Position numbers and translations under genes: made by a program. DNA of 64,000 nt, taken from Streptomyces sp. NBC_01428 (lineage in GTDB: Bacteria > Actinomycetota > Actinomycetes > Streptomycetales > Streptomycetaceae). This document shows positions 34,422-44,262 of this stretch, piece after piece. Numbering within the stretch: the first letter of the stretch is position 1; every line of letters starts with the position of its first letter. Where the stretch lies: assembly GCF_036231965.1 (NCBI RefSeq), contig NZ_CP109499.1, positions 4,836,001-4,900,000 on the forward strand, read 5' to 3'. The notes under the pieces are model-generated. The model ran no database searches. It saw nothing but the letters and a program-made list of their open reading frames with translations, and was not told the origin of the DNA.

Positions 34422-35321
34422 GTGTCCGGATTCGTCGAAAAGCCCGAGCCCCTTCAGGTGCCGGGTCTGGTACATCTGCACACCGGCAAGGTGCGCGACC
34501 TGTACCAGAACGAGGCGGGCGACCTCGTGATGGTCGCCAGCGACCGCATCTCCGCGTACGACTGGGTTCTCCCCACCGAGATCCCCGACAAGGGCCGAAC
34601 GCTCACCCAGCTCTCGCTCTGGTGGTTCGACCAGCTCGCCGAGCTGGCGCCCAACCACGTGCTCAGCACCGACCTCCCGCCGGGCGCCCCCGCCGACTGG
34701 GCCGGCCGCACCCTGATCTGCACGTCTCTTCGGATGGCCCCGGTCGAATGCGTCGCCCGCGGCTATCTGACCGGCTCGGGTCTCGTCGAGTACAACGAGT
34801 CCCGCACGGTCTGCGGCCTCGCCCTCCCTGAGGGTCTCGTCGACGGCTCGGAACTCCCCTCGCCGATCTTCACCCCGGCCACCAAGGCCGCCGTCGGCGA
34901 GCACGACGAGAACGTCTCGTACGAGGAGGTCGCCCGTCAGGTCGGCGCCGACACCGCCGCCGAACTGCGCCAGGCGACCCTCGCCGTCTACAGCCGGGCC
35001 CGCGACATCGCGCGCGATCGGGGCATCATCCTCGCGGACACGAAGTTCGAGTTCGGCTACGAGGGGGAGACGCTCGTCCTCGCCGACGAGGTGCTGACCC
35101 CGGACTCCTCACGCTTCTGGCCCGCCGACGCGTGGGAGCCGGGCCACGCGCAGCCGTCCTTCGACAAGCAGTACGTCCGGGACTGGCTGACCTCCGCCGA
35201 GTCGGGCTGGGACCGCAAGAGCGAGCAGCCGCCGCCGGCCCTCCCCGAGAACGTCGTGGAAGCCACCCGCGCCAAGTACATCGAGGCCTACGAACGCCTC
35301 ACGGGCATGAGCTGGACCTGA
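34422..35321 (+). CDS. purC: Phosphoribosylaminoimidazole-succinocarboxamide synthase
   Basis: 299 aa. It joins CAIR and aspartate using ATP to give SAICAR. Motifs: HTGKVRDLY, VASDRISAYDWVLP, TSLRMAPVECVARGYLTGSG, and the C-terminal LADTKFEFG, DEVLTPDSSRFWP. GTG 34422 follows GGGGAGG; TAGGAC about 20 nt earlier is a possible -10 box. It is a single-gene unit ending at a U-tailed terminator. Confidence 0.97.
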   Translation: MSGFVEKPEPLQVPGLVHLHTGKVRDLYQNEAGDLVMVASDRISAYDWVLPTEIPDKGRTLTQLSLWWFDQLAELAPNHVLSTDLPPGAPADWAGRTLICTSLRMAPVECVARGYLTGSGLVEYNESRTVCGLALPEGLVDGSELPSPIFTPATKAAVGEHDENVSYEEVARQVGADTAAELRQATLAVYSRARDIARDRGIILADTKFEFGYEGETLVLADEVLTPDSSRFWPADAWEPGHAQPSFDKQYVRDWLTSAESGWDRKSEQPPPALPENVVEATRAKYIEAYERLTGMSWT

Positions 35322-35384
35322 CCCCGCCCCGGGCCCGGCTCCGAGCCGGGCCCGGAACACCCGGGCACCGCCCCCGGACACGAA

Positions 35385-35417
35385 GAAGCCCCCGATCGGA
35401 GATCGGGGGCTTCTTTT
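35385..35417 (+). terminator. Rho-independent terminator of purC
   Basis: GAAGCCCCCGATC (35385-35397), loop GGA, GATCGGGGGCTTC (35401-35413), then TTTT. It also faces the 3' end of tRNA-Gly on the other strand. Confidence 0.88.
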
Positions 35418-35421
35418 CCGG

Positions 35422-35494
35422 AGCGGACGACCAGGTTCGAACTGGCGACCTCAACCTTGGCAAGGTTGCGCTCTACCAACTGAGCTACGTCCGC
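35422..35494 (-). tRNA. tRNA-Gly (anticodon GCC), copy 1
   Basis: 73 nt. Acceptor GCGGACG/CGTCCGC, anticodon stem CAACC/GGTTG with loop TTGCCAA, anticodon GCC; T-loop TTCGAAC; discriminator T; CCA not encoded. Identical to the copy at 39947-40019. Confidence 0.95.
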
Positions 35495-35516
35495 ATGCGC
35501 CGTGGCGCGACAGCCA

Positions 35517-36161
35517 CTATACCCAACCTCGCAGGCGTGCGAGACGCACTGCCGCGTGACGGTTCTCCGCCCCCAGTTTGGACGCGGCCGACGACAGATA
35601 GTTCCGCACGGTCCCCTGGGACAGCGCGGCCCGCTCCGCGATCTCCGCCACCGGCGCGCCGTCGGCGGCGAATTCCAGCACCTCGGCCTCCCGGGCGGTC
35701 AGCGGAGAGTCCCCGGCGGAGATCGCGTCGGCCGCCAACTCGGGATCCACATAACGGTTTCCCGCGTGCACCGTGCGAATGATCTCCGCGAGCCGCTGCG
35801 CGCTGACCGTCTTCGGCACGAACCCGCGCACACCCGCCGCAAGCGCCCGCTTCAGATGACCCGGTCGTCCATGACTCGTCACGATCAGCACCTGACAGCC
35901 CGGCAGTTCGGCCCGCAGGGATGTGGCCACCCTCACACCGTCCGCTCCCGGCATCTGAAGATCCAGGACGGCGACGTCCGGTTCATGGGCCCGCGCCATC
36001 GCCAGTGCCTCGGGTCCGGTCGCCGCCTCGGCCACCACGACCAGGTCGTCCTCCAGCCCGAGCAGCGCGGCCAGCGCACCCCGGATCAGATGCTCGTCGT
36101 CGGCGAGCAGCAGCCGCACGGGAGCGGCCGGCGCCGCCGCGTCCTCCGGCACGGACGTCAT
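35517..36161 (-). CDS. NarL/LuxR-type response regulator
   Basis: 214 aa. Receiver domain (1-125) with acidic pair DD at 21-22, phosphoacceptor Asp67 in AVLDLQMPG and Lys in FVPKT; LuxR helix-turn-helix (150-210) LTAREAEVLEFAADGAPVAE, LSQGTVRNYLSSAASKLGAE. It overlaps the kinase stop by 4 nt (ATGA), so translation is coupled. It is the last gene of an ABC transporter/two-component operon and probably controls that operon through palindromes near its promoter. Confidence 0.93.
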   Translation of the reverse strand: MTSVPEDAAAPAAPVRLLLADDEHLIRGALAALLGLEDDLVVVAEAATGPEALAMARAHEPDVAVLDLQMPGADGVRVATSLRAELPGCQVLIVTSHGRPGHLKRALAAGVRGFVPKTVSAQRLAEIIRTVHAGNRYVDPELAADAISAGDSPLTAREAEVLEFAADGAPVAEIAERAALSQGTVRNYLSSAASKLGAENRHAAVRLARLRGWV

Positions 36162-37810
36162 GGCGTGACCTCCCCTGCCTGGTGCGGCACGGACGAAGAC
36201 GTCCCTCCCTCATGCCCGGCGGCCCCGACCTCCAGGACTCTGTCCTTGTCCCCGCCGACTCCGCCGACTCCGCCGACTCCGCCGACTCCGCCGACTCCGC
36301 CGACTCCGCCGACTTCGCCGTCCCCACCATCTCTACGGTCTCTTCGGTCCTGACCGGCCCGGCCCTCGCCCGTCCTCACGCTTCTGACCACGTCCTTGTC
36401 CCAGTTACTGTCCGCGTCCGCGTCTGCGTCTGCGTCTGCGTGTGCGTTTGTGTCTGCGTCCCGGTCAGGGCCGGTGTCCGTCGACGGTCGGCCCGTCCCT
36501 CGCCCGGCCTGCACGGTTCTCCCGCGGTCCCGGTCCGGGGCGGGGGCCGGGTGCGGGTCCGAGCCCGGGGTGCGCGGAACGGGCAGGGGAACCTCCGCGG
36601 TCAGCCGGAAGAGCCCTCCGCTCGCGCCGGCCCGCAGTACCCCGTCCACCTCCCCCAGCCGCTCCCGCAGCCCCACGAGCCCGGATCCCCGGATCGGTTC
36701 GGAGCCGCCTTCCCTCCGGGGGCTCGGACCTTCCGTGTCCGGAGCCCCGTCGTTCTCGACCGTCAGGATCACCACGTCCGCGGCCGCCCGCAGCGACACC
36801 GCACAGCTCTTGGCGTCCCCGTGCCGGAGCACATTGGTCGTCGCCTCCCGGACGACCCAGCCGAGCGCCGACTGGATCGCCACGGGCAGCTCCGTGCTTG
36901 CGCCGGTGACGGAACAGTCGATGCCGGCCGCCGTCAACACGCCCTGGGCTCCCGCCAGTTCGACTCTCAAGTCCGCCTCGCGGTATCCCCGCACCACAGC
37001 CCGCACCTCCCGCTGGGACTCACGCGCTATCCGCTGGACCTCGGTCATCTGGTCCACGGCCTCGGGCCTCCCGCGCCGGGACAGCTGGACGGCCAGCTCG
37101 CTCTTGAGGGCGATCACCGCGAGATTGCGGCCCATCACGTCGTGCAGATCGCGGCCGAAGCGCAGCCGCTCCTCGGCGACGGCGAGCCGGGCCCGGGTCT
37201 CGCGGGCCGCGTCGAGTTCGTAGACGGCGTTCAGCAGCCAGACCGAGAACGCCGCGGTGAAGGTCAGGAACCCGGCGGTGAGCAGGACGGCGACGGCGGT
37301 GATCAGCGCGGCGGGACCGGGGAAGCCGAGCGGGAAGGAGACCGCTCCGCCTCCCGCGGCCGCTCCGACCACGGCTGAGGTCATCCGCCTGCGGTCGCGG
37401 GTCCCGAGGGCGAGCGTGCCGGTGCCGAACGCTATGACGCCGACGAAGATCGAGGACGACACCCGCATCTCGTCCTCGGTCGCCGGGCGCCAGTCGGTGC
37501 CCGACAGTGCCAGCGCCACGACGGCCACCGCGGCGGTGACCAGGGCCAGCGCGAGCATCAGTCGACCGGGCTGCCGCCGCGTACCGCGCGTCCAGTCCAG
37601 CGACTGCGACGCCGTCACCGCGCAGAGCACGGCGTGCGCGCACACCAGCAGGAACAGCGGCCAGGTCAGGGCGGACGAGACGTTGCCGAAGATCGGCAGG
37701 CCGAACGTGACGACCTCGATCACGGCGAAGAAGTGGAACGACCACCGCGTGTACGCCTCGACCTTGGCGGGTGTGCTCTTGTCGCGCCACCAACCGGTCG
37801 GCTCGTTCAT
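36158..37810 (-). CDS. Two-component sensor histidine kinase (NarL-partner type) with repetitive tail
   Basis: 550 aa. Five or six transmembrane helices fill residues 22-195 with no large outer domain, as in intramembrane-sensing kinases. The HisKA_3 helix has His223 in GRDLHDVMGRNLAVIALKSE; the ATPase part shows REATTNVLRHGDAKSCAVS and GSGLVGLRERLGEVDG. Residues 420-550 are an unusual tail: a (DA)n stretch from a 6-bp repeat and a (VGG)n stretch from a 9-bp repeat. ATG 37810 follows GGGTGGGT, 19 nt after the permease gene. Confidence 0.9.
   Translation of the reverse strand: MNEPTGWWRDKSTPAKVEAYTRWSFHFFAVIEVVTFGLPIFGNVSSALTWPLFLLVCAHAVLCAVTASQSLDWTRGTRRQPGRLMLALALVTAAVAVVALALSGTDWRPATEDEMRVSSSIFVGVIAFGTGTLALGTRDRRRMTSAVVGAAAGGGAVSFPLGFPGPAALITAVAVLLTAGFLTFTAAFSVWLLNAVYELDAARETRARLAVAEERLRFGRDLHDVMGRNLAVIALKSELAVQLSRRGRPEAVDQMTEVQRIARESQREVRAVVRGYREADLRVELAGAQGVLTAAGIDCSVTGASTELPVAIQSALGWVVREATTNVLRHGDAKSCAVSLRAAADVVILTVENDGAPDTEGPSPRREGGSEPIRGSGLVGLRERLGEVDGVLRAGASGGLFRLTAEVPLPVPRTPGSDPHPAPAPDRDRGRTVQAGRGTGRPSTDTGPDRDADTNAHADADADADADSNWDKDVVRSVRTGEGRAGQDRRDRRDGGDGEVGGVGGVGGVGGVGGVGGVGGDKDRVLEVGAAGHEGGTSSSVPHQAGEVTP
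36252..36314. repeat. 9-bp microsatellite, seven units, in the kinase tail
   Basis: CCGCCGACT repeated seven times without interruption (codes for Gly-Gly-Val repeats on the minus strand). All unit changes would keep the frame. Confidence 0.9.
36411..36460. repeat. 6-bp imperfect microsatellite in the kinase tail
   Basis: Eight or so units of TCCGCG/TCTGCG type, degenerating to TGTGCG and TTTGTG. On the minus strand they encode Asp-Ala repeats followed by more Asn/His-containing variants. Confidence 0.85.
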
Positions 37811-37829
37811 ACCCACCCCGTGTCCGTGG

Positions 37830-38633
37830 TCATCGTCGCGGCTCCCAGCGGAACCACCGCCGTACAGCAAACACCGCGATCGCGGCCCAGACCACCGCCG
37901 TGCCGACCGCTCCCAGGGTGTCGTGGGCGGAGAGGTGCCCGGTCCAGCCGCCGCGTATCAGGGTGATCACCGGAGTGAGGGGCAGCAGTTCGCAGAACGA
38001 GGCGACGCGGTCGGGCAGCACCTCCAGCGGTATGAAGGTCCCGGATCCGACCAGGGACACCAGCGTCAGGGGCATCGCCGCGACCTGGGCTCCCTCGATG
38101 CTCTTGCTGAAGCTCGCGGTGACGGCTGCCAGCGCCGGCCAGGTGAGGAACCCCAACAGGAGCCCGAGCAGAACGAGATGGGGTGCCCGGGGCGCCCCGA
38201 TGTCGAGCATCACGGCATAGGCGGCGGTCAGGATCAGGCACTGGGCGAGACCGATCGTCACCGAGGGCAGTGCGGCGCCCAGGAGGATCTCCACGTCGCG
38301 TGGTTCCCCGGTGCGCAGCCGCTTGAGGACGAGCTCCTCCCTGCGGGCCGCGTAGACACTCACCAGCGAGCTGTAGACCGCGAAGAGCAGGGCGAACCCG
38401 ATCGAGGACGGGAGCAGGATCGACCCGACGGTGAGCCCGGTGCCCTTCAGATCCATCTGGTCCACGGTCGAGCGGAGCGTGAAGGGCATGATCAGCGGCA
38501 CGAACACCGCCGCCGCGAGCGTCGCCTTCGTACGGCCGAGCAGGGTCAGCTCGGCGCGGGCCAGAGCTCCCATCCGCCCCACCGCCGTGGTCCGGGCCGG
38601 GCCGGCTCCCGTAGTGACTGCTGTCCCGCTCAT
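37830..38633 (-). CDS. ABC-2 type transporter permease
   Basis: 267 aa with six transmembrane helices: LAAAVFVPLIMPFTL, IGFALLFAVYSSLVSVYAA, LIMP/ILTAAYAVMLDI, LVLLGLLLGFLTWPALA, GAQVAAMPLTLVSLVGSGTF and VWAAIAVFAVRRWF. Such permeases with one ATPase partner export drugs, peptides or lipids. Its start overlaps the ATPase stop by 4 nt. Substrate unknown. Confidence 0.9.
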   Translation of the reverse strand: MSGTAVTTGAGPARTTAVGRMGALARAELTLLGRTKATLAAAVFVPLIMPFTLRSTVDQMDLKGTGLTVGSILLPSSIGFALLFAVYSSLVSVYAARREELVLKRLRTGEPRDVEILLGAALPSVTIGLAQCLILTAAYAVMLDIGAPRAPHLVLLGLLLGFLTWPALAAVTASFSKSIEGAQVAAMPLTLVSLVGSGTFIPLEVLPDRVASFCELLPLTPVITLIRGGWTGHLSAHDTLGAVGTAVVWAAIAVFAVRRWFRWEPRR

Positions 38634-39673
38634 GCCGCCGTCCCCTTCGTCTGCCGTGTCCGCCCCGTCCGGCCCGTCCGCCTCGGTCCGGCGGACATGC
38701 CCGCTCCCGCCGGTTCGGGCCGGTGCCCGTCCTGCACCGCCGCGTCTCGCGCTATGCGCAGGAACGCCTCCTCCAGGGACGCCGAGCGCACATCGAGCCC
38801 CCGCAGCTCGACCCGTGCCCGCTCCGCCCACACCAGTAGGGCGGTCGCGGTCCGCTGCAGTTCGTTCGTGCGGAGTCTGATCACCCGGCCCACTGTCTCG
38901 TGGCTGCTCACGCCGAGTTCGGCCAGCGGGGGCAGGTCGCCCGGGAAGTACCCCTCGGGCAACTCGAAGGAGACGCGCGACGGCTGGGCCGCGGTGACCT
39001 CGGCCGGAGTGCCGAGGGCCGCGATCCGTCCCTCGTGGAGGATCGCCAGCCGGTCGGCGAGACCCTCCGCCTCCTCCAGATAGTGGGTGGTCAGCAGGAC
39101 GGTCGTTCCGCCGTCGCGCAGCTCGCGCACCAACTCCCAGGTGCTCTGGCGGCCTTCCACGTCGAGTCCGGTCGTGGGTTCGTCGAGGAAGAGGACGTCG
39201 GGGCGACCGAGGAGCGCGAGCGCGAGGTCCAGGCGCCGCTTCTCGCCCCCGGACAGCTGTTTGACCCGGACCGCACTTCTGCGGGCGAGCCCGACCAGCT
39301 CCAGCGCCTCGCCGACAGGCCGCGCTCCGCTCGTGCATCCCGCCCACATGCGCAGGGTCTCCGCGACCGTCAGTTCGGAAGGGAAGCCGCCCTCCTGGAG
39401 CATCACGCCGATCCGGGGCCGCACGGCCCTCCGCTCCATGTACGGATCGTGCCCGAGGACCCGCACGTGCCCGCCGGCCGGAGGTGCGAGGCCCTCGATC
39501 AGCTCGACGGTGGACGTCTTGCCCGCGCCGTTCGTCCCGAGCAGGGCGAACAGTTCGCCGCGGCCCACCGAGAACGTGACGCCGCGCACCGCTTCGAAGT
39601 CTCCGCCCTCACCCCCGTACACCCGCCGCAGGTCAGTGACCTCGATCACGTGATCGTGCCCGTTCGTGTTCAT
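38630..39673 (-). CDS. ABC transporter ATP-binding protein (DrrA-like)
   Basis: 347 aa. Walker A GTNGAGKT (46-53), Q-loop VMLQEGGFP, signature LSGGEKRRLDLALALLG, Walker B VLFLDEPTTGLD and His-loop TTHYLEEAE. A C-terminal extension of about 90 residues (SRVSFELPEGYFPG onward) is like those of drug-exporting DrrA-type ATPases; the end is Arg/Gly/Thr-rich. It is the first gene of the operon ATPase-permease-kinase-regulator. Confidence 0.93.
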   Translation of the reverse strand: MNTNGHDHVIEVTDLRRVYGGEGGDFEAVRGVTFSVGRGELFALLGTNGAGKTSTVELIEGLAPPAGGHVRVLGHDPYMERRAVRPRIGVMLQEGGFPSELTVAETLRMWAGCTSGARPVGEALELVGLARRSAVRVKQLSGGEKRRLDLALALLGRPDVLFLDEPTTGLDVEGRQSTWELVRELRDGGTTVLLTTHYLEEAEGLADRLAILHEGRIAALGTPAEVTAAQPSRVSFELPEGYFPGDLPPLAELGVSSHETVGRVIRLRTNELQRTATALLVWAERARVELRGLDVRSASLEEAFLRIARDAAVQDGHRPEPAGAGMSAGPRRTGRTGRTRQTKGTAA

Positions 39674-39716
39674 GCATTCAGCCTCGCCGCGAACGTGGCC
39701 CCGCAGCAGTGCGCGG

Positions 39717-39743
39717 TGTCATCACTCCTCATGACAAATGTCA
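39717..39743 (-). promoter_or_regulatory. TGACA/TGTCA operator cluster before the ABC operon
   Basis: TGACA-AA-TGTCA (39732-39743) is a perfect palindrome, and TGTCAT (39717-39722) faces ATGACA (39731-39736) across eight bases. The block lies 44-70 bp upstream of the ATPase start. Paired TGACA-like arms suit a NarL-type dimer, here presumably the operon's own regulator. Confidence 0.65.
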
Positions 39744-39905
39744 GACGACGCAGGGAGATCCGGCGGGAAGGGAGCCGTACGGAGAGGGAGCTGCGACGCG
39801 GGCGAGGTCGGAGAGAGTTGCCCGATGCCCGTCCGCGGTTGAAGGCGGGTGTGACGTGCACCGCCGTCGCGAACGGAGAGGCCGGTGACCGCAGGGATGG
39901 CATAC

Positions 39906-39941
39906 GACAAAGGCCCCGGTCGACTGACCGGGGCCTTTGTC
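39906..39941 (-). terminator. 16-bp hairpin after tRNA-Gly copy 2
   Basis: GACAAAGGCCCCGGTC (39906-39921), loop GACT, exact complement 39926-39941; five bp from the tRNA 3' end. Confidence 0.8.
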
Positions 39942-39946
39942 TTCTG

Positions 39947-40019
39947 AGCGGACGACCAGGTTCGAACTGGCGACCTCAACCTTGGCAAGGTTGCGCTCTA
40001 CCAACTGAGCTACGTCCGC
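39947..40019 (-). tRNA. tRNA-Gly (anticodon GCC), copy 2
   Basis: 73 nt, identical in sequence to 35422-35494. Loop TTGCCAA gives anticodon GCC. The tRNA-Gly(TCC) gene lies 79 bp upstream on the same strand and may share its transcript. Confidence 0.95.
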
Positions 40020-40098
40020 ATTGCCTCCGACCGGCTTCCACCGATCGGCGCGAGCACCACCCTACCTGATCGACAAGACCGATCGGTAAGAGATGCAG

Positions 40099-40170
40099 AG
40101 CGGGTGACAGGAATTGCACACTGCGCCTTCCCCCTGGAAGGGGGATGTTCTACTACTGAACTACACCCGC
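40099..40170 (-). tRNA. tRNA-Gly (anticodon TCC)
   Basis: 72 nt. Acceptor GCGGGTG/CACCCGC, anticodon stem TCCCC/GGGGA with loop CTTCCAG, anticodon TCC reading GGA/GGG; T-loop TGCAATT as in some actinobacterial tRNA-Gly; discriminator T; CCA not encoded. Confidence 0.93.
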
Positions 40171-40313
40171 GCGACCCCGTGGGTTTCGGCTTTCGGCCTT
40201 GCCCCTCGGCGTGTTCCAGACTCTAGCTGATCAGCGGGGGGTCAGCGCAAGTCGGCTGTCTGCGGGGTCCGGTGGCGGTCCCTCGCGGGTGTCCCCCGGT
40301 GCGGGGCGGCGGC

Positions 40314-40631
40314 TCAGTGGGACTCGGCGAACGCCTCGTAGACCTTCTTGGGGATCCGGCCGCGCGGCGGCACGTCCATCTTGTTGGAGCGGGCCCAGGC
40401 GCGGACGGCGGCGGGGTCGGGCGTCAGCGCGGTGTGCGTGTACGCCTTCCCGGACTTCGACTGCTTGCGGCCGGCCTCGAGGTACGGCGCGAGGACCTTG
40501 CGCAGTTTCTTGGCATTGGCTGGATTGAGGTCGATCTCGTACGACTTGCCGTCCAGTCCGAAGGCGATCGTCTCCGCCGCTTCCGAGCCGTCGATGTCGT
40601 CAAAGAGAGTGACCACGACACGCTGCGCCAC
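40314..40631 (-). CDS. lsrL: Lsr2-family nucleoid-associated protein (LsrL paralogue)
   Basis: 105 aa. N-terminal dimerisation domain MAQRVVVTLFDDIDGSEAAE with FGLDGKSYEIDLN, and C-terminal DNA-binding domain with VRAWARSNKMDVPPRGRIPK; the RGR turn inserts into the minor groove of AT-rich DNA. Lsr2 proteins silence AT-rich, often acquired genes. From memory, streptomycetes carry lsr2 elsewhere and this shorter-studied paralogue upstream of purS. A perfect 6+6 bp inverted repeat lies 44 bp upstream, in a comparatively AT-rich intergenic region. Confidence 0.93.
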   Translation of the reverse strand: MAQRVVVTLFDDIDGSEAAETIAFGLDGKSYEIDLNPANAKKLRKVLAPYLEAGRKQSKSGKAYTHTALTPDPAAVRAWARSNKMDVPPRGRIPKKVYEAFAESH

Positions 40632-40674
40632 GAATATCGGTCCCTTCGCGCGACAGCTCTGCGATCAACGGTCA

Positions 40675-40692
40675 TGACGTGCGCGGACGTCA
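40675..40692 (-). promoter_or_regulatory. TGACGT-N6-ACGTCA inverted repeat upstream of lsrL
   Basis: Perfect six-base arms around GCGCGG, 44-61 bp before the lsrL start codon; a likely operator. Confidence 0.5.
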
Positions 40693-40992
40693 CGGAGTTG
40701 TCGGGGAGATGTCGACTGTCCGGCTGTTATTGGGCAAAGTATCGGCTAATGCCAATTCCTTTGTACAGTGCCCGGCATTGCATTGTGAAGCCCGACTAAA
40801 TCCTTCCGCGTGTCCGGAGGCAATGGGCTCCCGTCGCTCTTCTGCTGTTTTTCCCAGGATTTTCCGCGGAAGACCCCTTGTCGATGCGGGATCGTGATCG
40901 GGGTCACGTAGGATTCTACGAATCTACGCGAGTAGAAATTTTGTACGGGTAGTCTGAAGGGACCTGCTCAGCACCACACACCGGGAGTGCCA
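40693..40992 (+). promoter_or_regulatory. AT-richer divergent region and promoter of purSQL
   Basis: About 300 bp with GC content near 50-55 percent by eye, against roughly 72 percent around it. The 3' part holds a cluster of TCTAC/GTAGA sites (40912-40938) and a candidate -10 TAGTCT at 40950-40955, which would start the purSQL mRNA about 30 nt before purS. AT-rich DNA beside an Lsr2-family gene suggests self-binding. Confidence 0.5.
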
Positions 40993-41256
40993 GTGGCACG
41001 CGTCGTAGTCGACGTCATGCTCAAGCCGGAGATCCTCGACCCCCAGGGCCAGGCGGTGCAGCGTGCACTGCCGCGCCTCGGTTTCGACGGTGTCTCCGAC
41101 GTACGTCAGGGAAAGCGATTCGAACTGGAAGTGGACGGACCGGTGGACGACGCCGCGCTCGCCCGCATCCACGAACTTGCGGAATCCTTCCTCGCCAACA
41201 CCGTGATCGAGGACTTCACCGTCAAGGTCGAGGAAGTCGCGGAGGCCGGAAAGTGA
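40993..41256 (+). CDS. purS: Phosphoribosylformylglycinamidine synthase subunit PurS
   Basis: 87 aa. It is the small bridging subunit of the PurSQL complex (FGAR + glutamine + ATP to FGAM). The typical opening ARVVVDVMLKPEILDPQGQA and the Q-R-A-L-x-x-L-G-F pattern are present. GTG 40993 has GGGAG five nt upstream and matches the family start; a GTG at 40987 is in frame. Its stop overlaps purQ by 4 nt. Confidence 0.95.
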   Translation: MARVVVDVMLKPEILDPQGQAVQRALPRLGFDGVSDVRQGKRFELEVDGPVDDAALARIHELAESFLANTVIEDFTVKVEEVAEAGK

Positions 41257-41929
41257 CCGCTCGTATTGGAGTCGTCACCTTTCCGGGCAGCCTCGACGAC
41301 CGTGACACGCAGCGCGCGATCCGGCTCGCGGGTGCCGAACCCGTCGCTCTCTGGCACAAGGACAAGGACCTCAAGCAGGTCGACGCCGTGGTGCTGCCCG
41401 GCGGTTTCTCGTACGGCGACTATCTCCGGGCCGGCGCCATCTCGCGCTTCTCGCCGGTGATGGAGACCGTCGTCGAGCAGGCGAAGTCCGGAATGCCGGT
41501 TCTCGGCATCTGCAACGGCTTCCAGGTCCTCACCGAGGCGCACCTCCTTCCCGGCGCGATGCTCGGCAACAACCACCTCCACTTCATCTGCCGTGACCAG
41601 AAGCTGCGGGTGGAGAACGCGGAGACCGCCTGGACCGCCGACTACGTGTCCGGCCAGGAGATCCACATCCCGCTGAAGAACATGGACGGGCGGTACGTCG
41701 CCGATTCGCGGACGCTCGACATGCTGGAGGCCGAGGGCCGGGTCGCGTTCCGCTACGTGGACGTCAACCCGAACGGCTCGCTGCGCGACATCGCCGGCAT
41801 CACGAACGAGGCGGGCAACGTCGTCGGTCTGATGCCGCACCCGGAGCACGCCGTCGAGCCGCTCGTCGGCTCCGGCCGCACCGACGGCCTCCCCTTCTTC
41901 ACCTCGATCCTCAAGAAGCTGGTCAACGC

Positions 41930-41933
<4 letters not shown>
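41253..41933 (+). CDS. purQ: Phosphoribosylformylglycinamidine synthase subunit PurQ
   Basis: 226 aa class I glutamine amidotransferase that supplies ammonia to PurL. Catalytic Cys in VLGICNGFQVL (about residue 88), His and Glu in MPHPEHAVEP near the end; N-terminal IGVVTFPGSLDDRDT. GTG 41253 overlaps purS (GTGA) and the stop overlaps purL (ATGA), so all three are translated in step. Confidence 0.97.
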
Positions 41934-44188
<2,255 letters not shown>

Positions 44189-44199
44189 TCCGCTGACCT

Positions 44200-44240
44200 G
44201 CGCGAAGGCCCCGTCCGGACTCCGGGCGGGGCCTTCGCGC
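44200..44240 (+). terminator. Terminator hairpin after purL
   Basis: GCGCGAAGGCCCCG (44200-44213) and CGGGGCCTTCGCGC (44227-44240), perfect 14-bp stem with further pairing in the loop, 11 bp past the stop. Confidence 0.8.
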
Positions 44241-44262
44241 GTCCTGGCCTGTCGTGTTCGAC

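Noticed and set aside
36252..36460. Regular short repeats that could be taken for a CRISPR array
   Set aside because: Units are 9 and 6 bp with no spacers and lie in frame inside the kinase gene.
35422..40170. Genomic island flanked by identical tRNA-Gly genes
   Set aside because: The interval between the two identical genes holds a normal chromosomal ABC/two-component operon with host-like codon use and no integrase or attachment-type fragment; simple tRNA duplication is enough.
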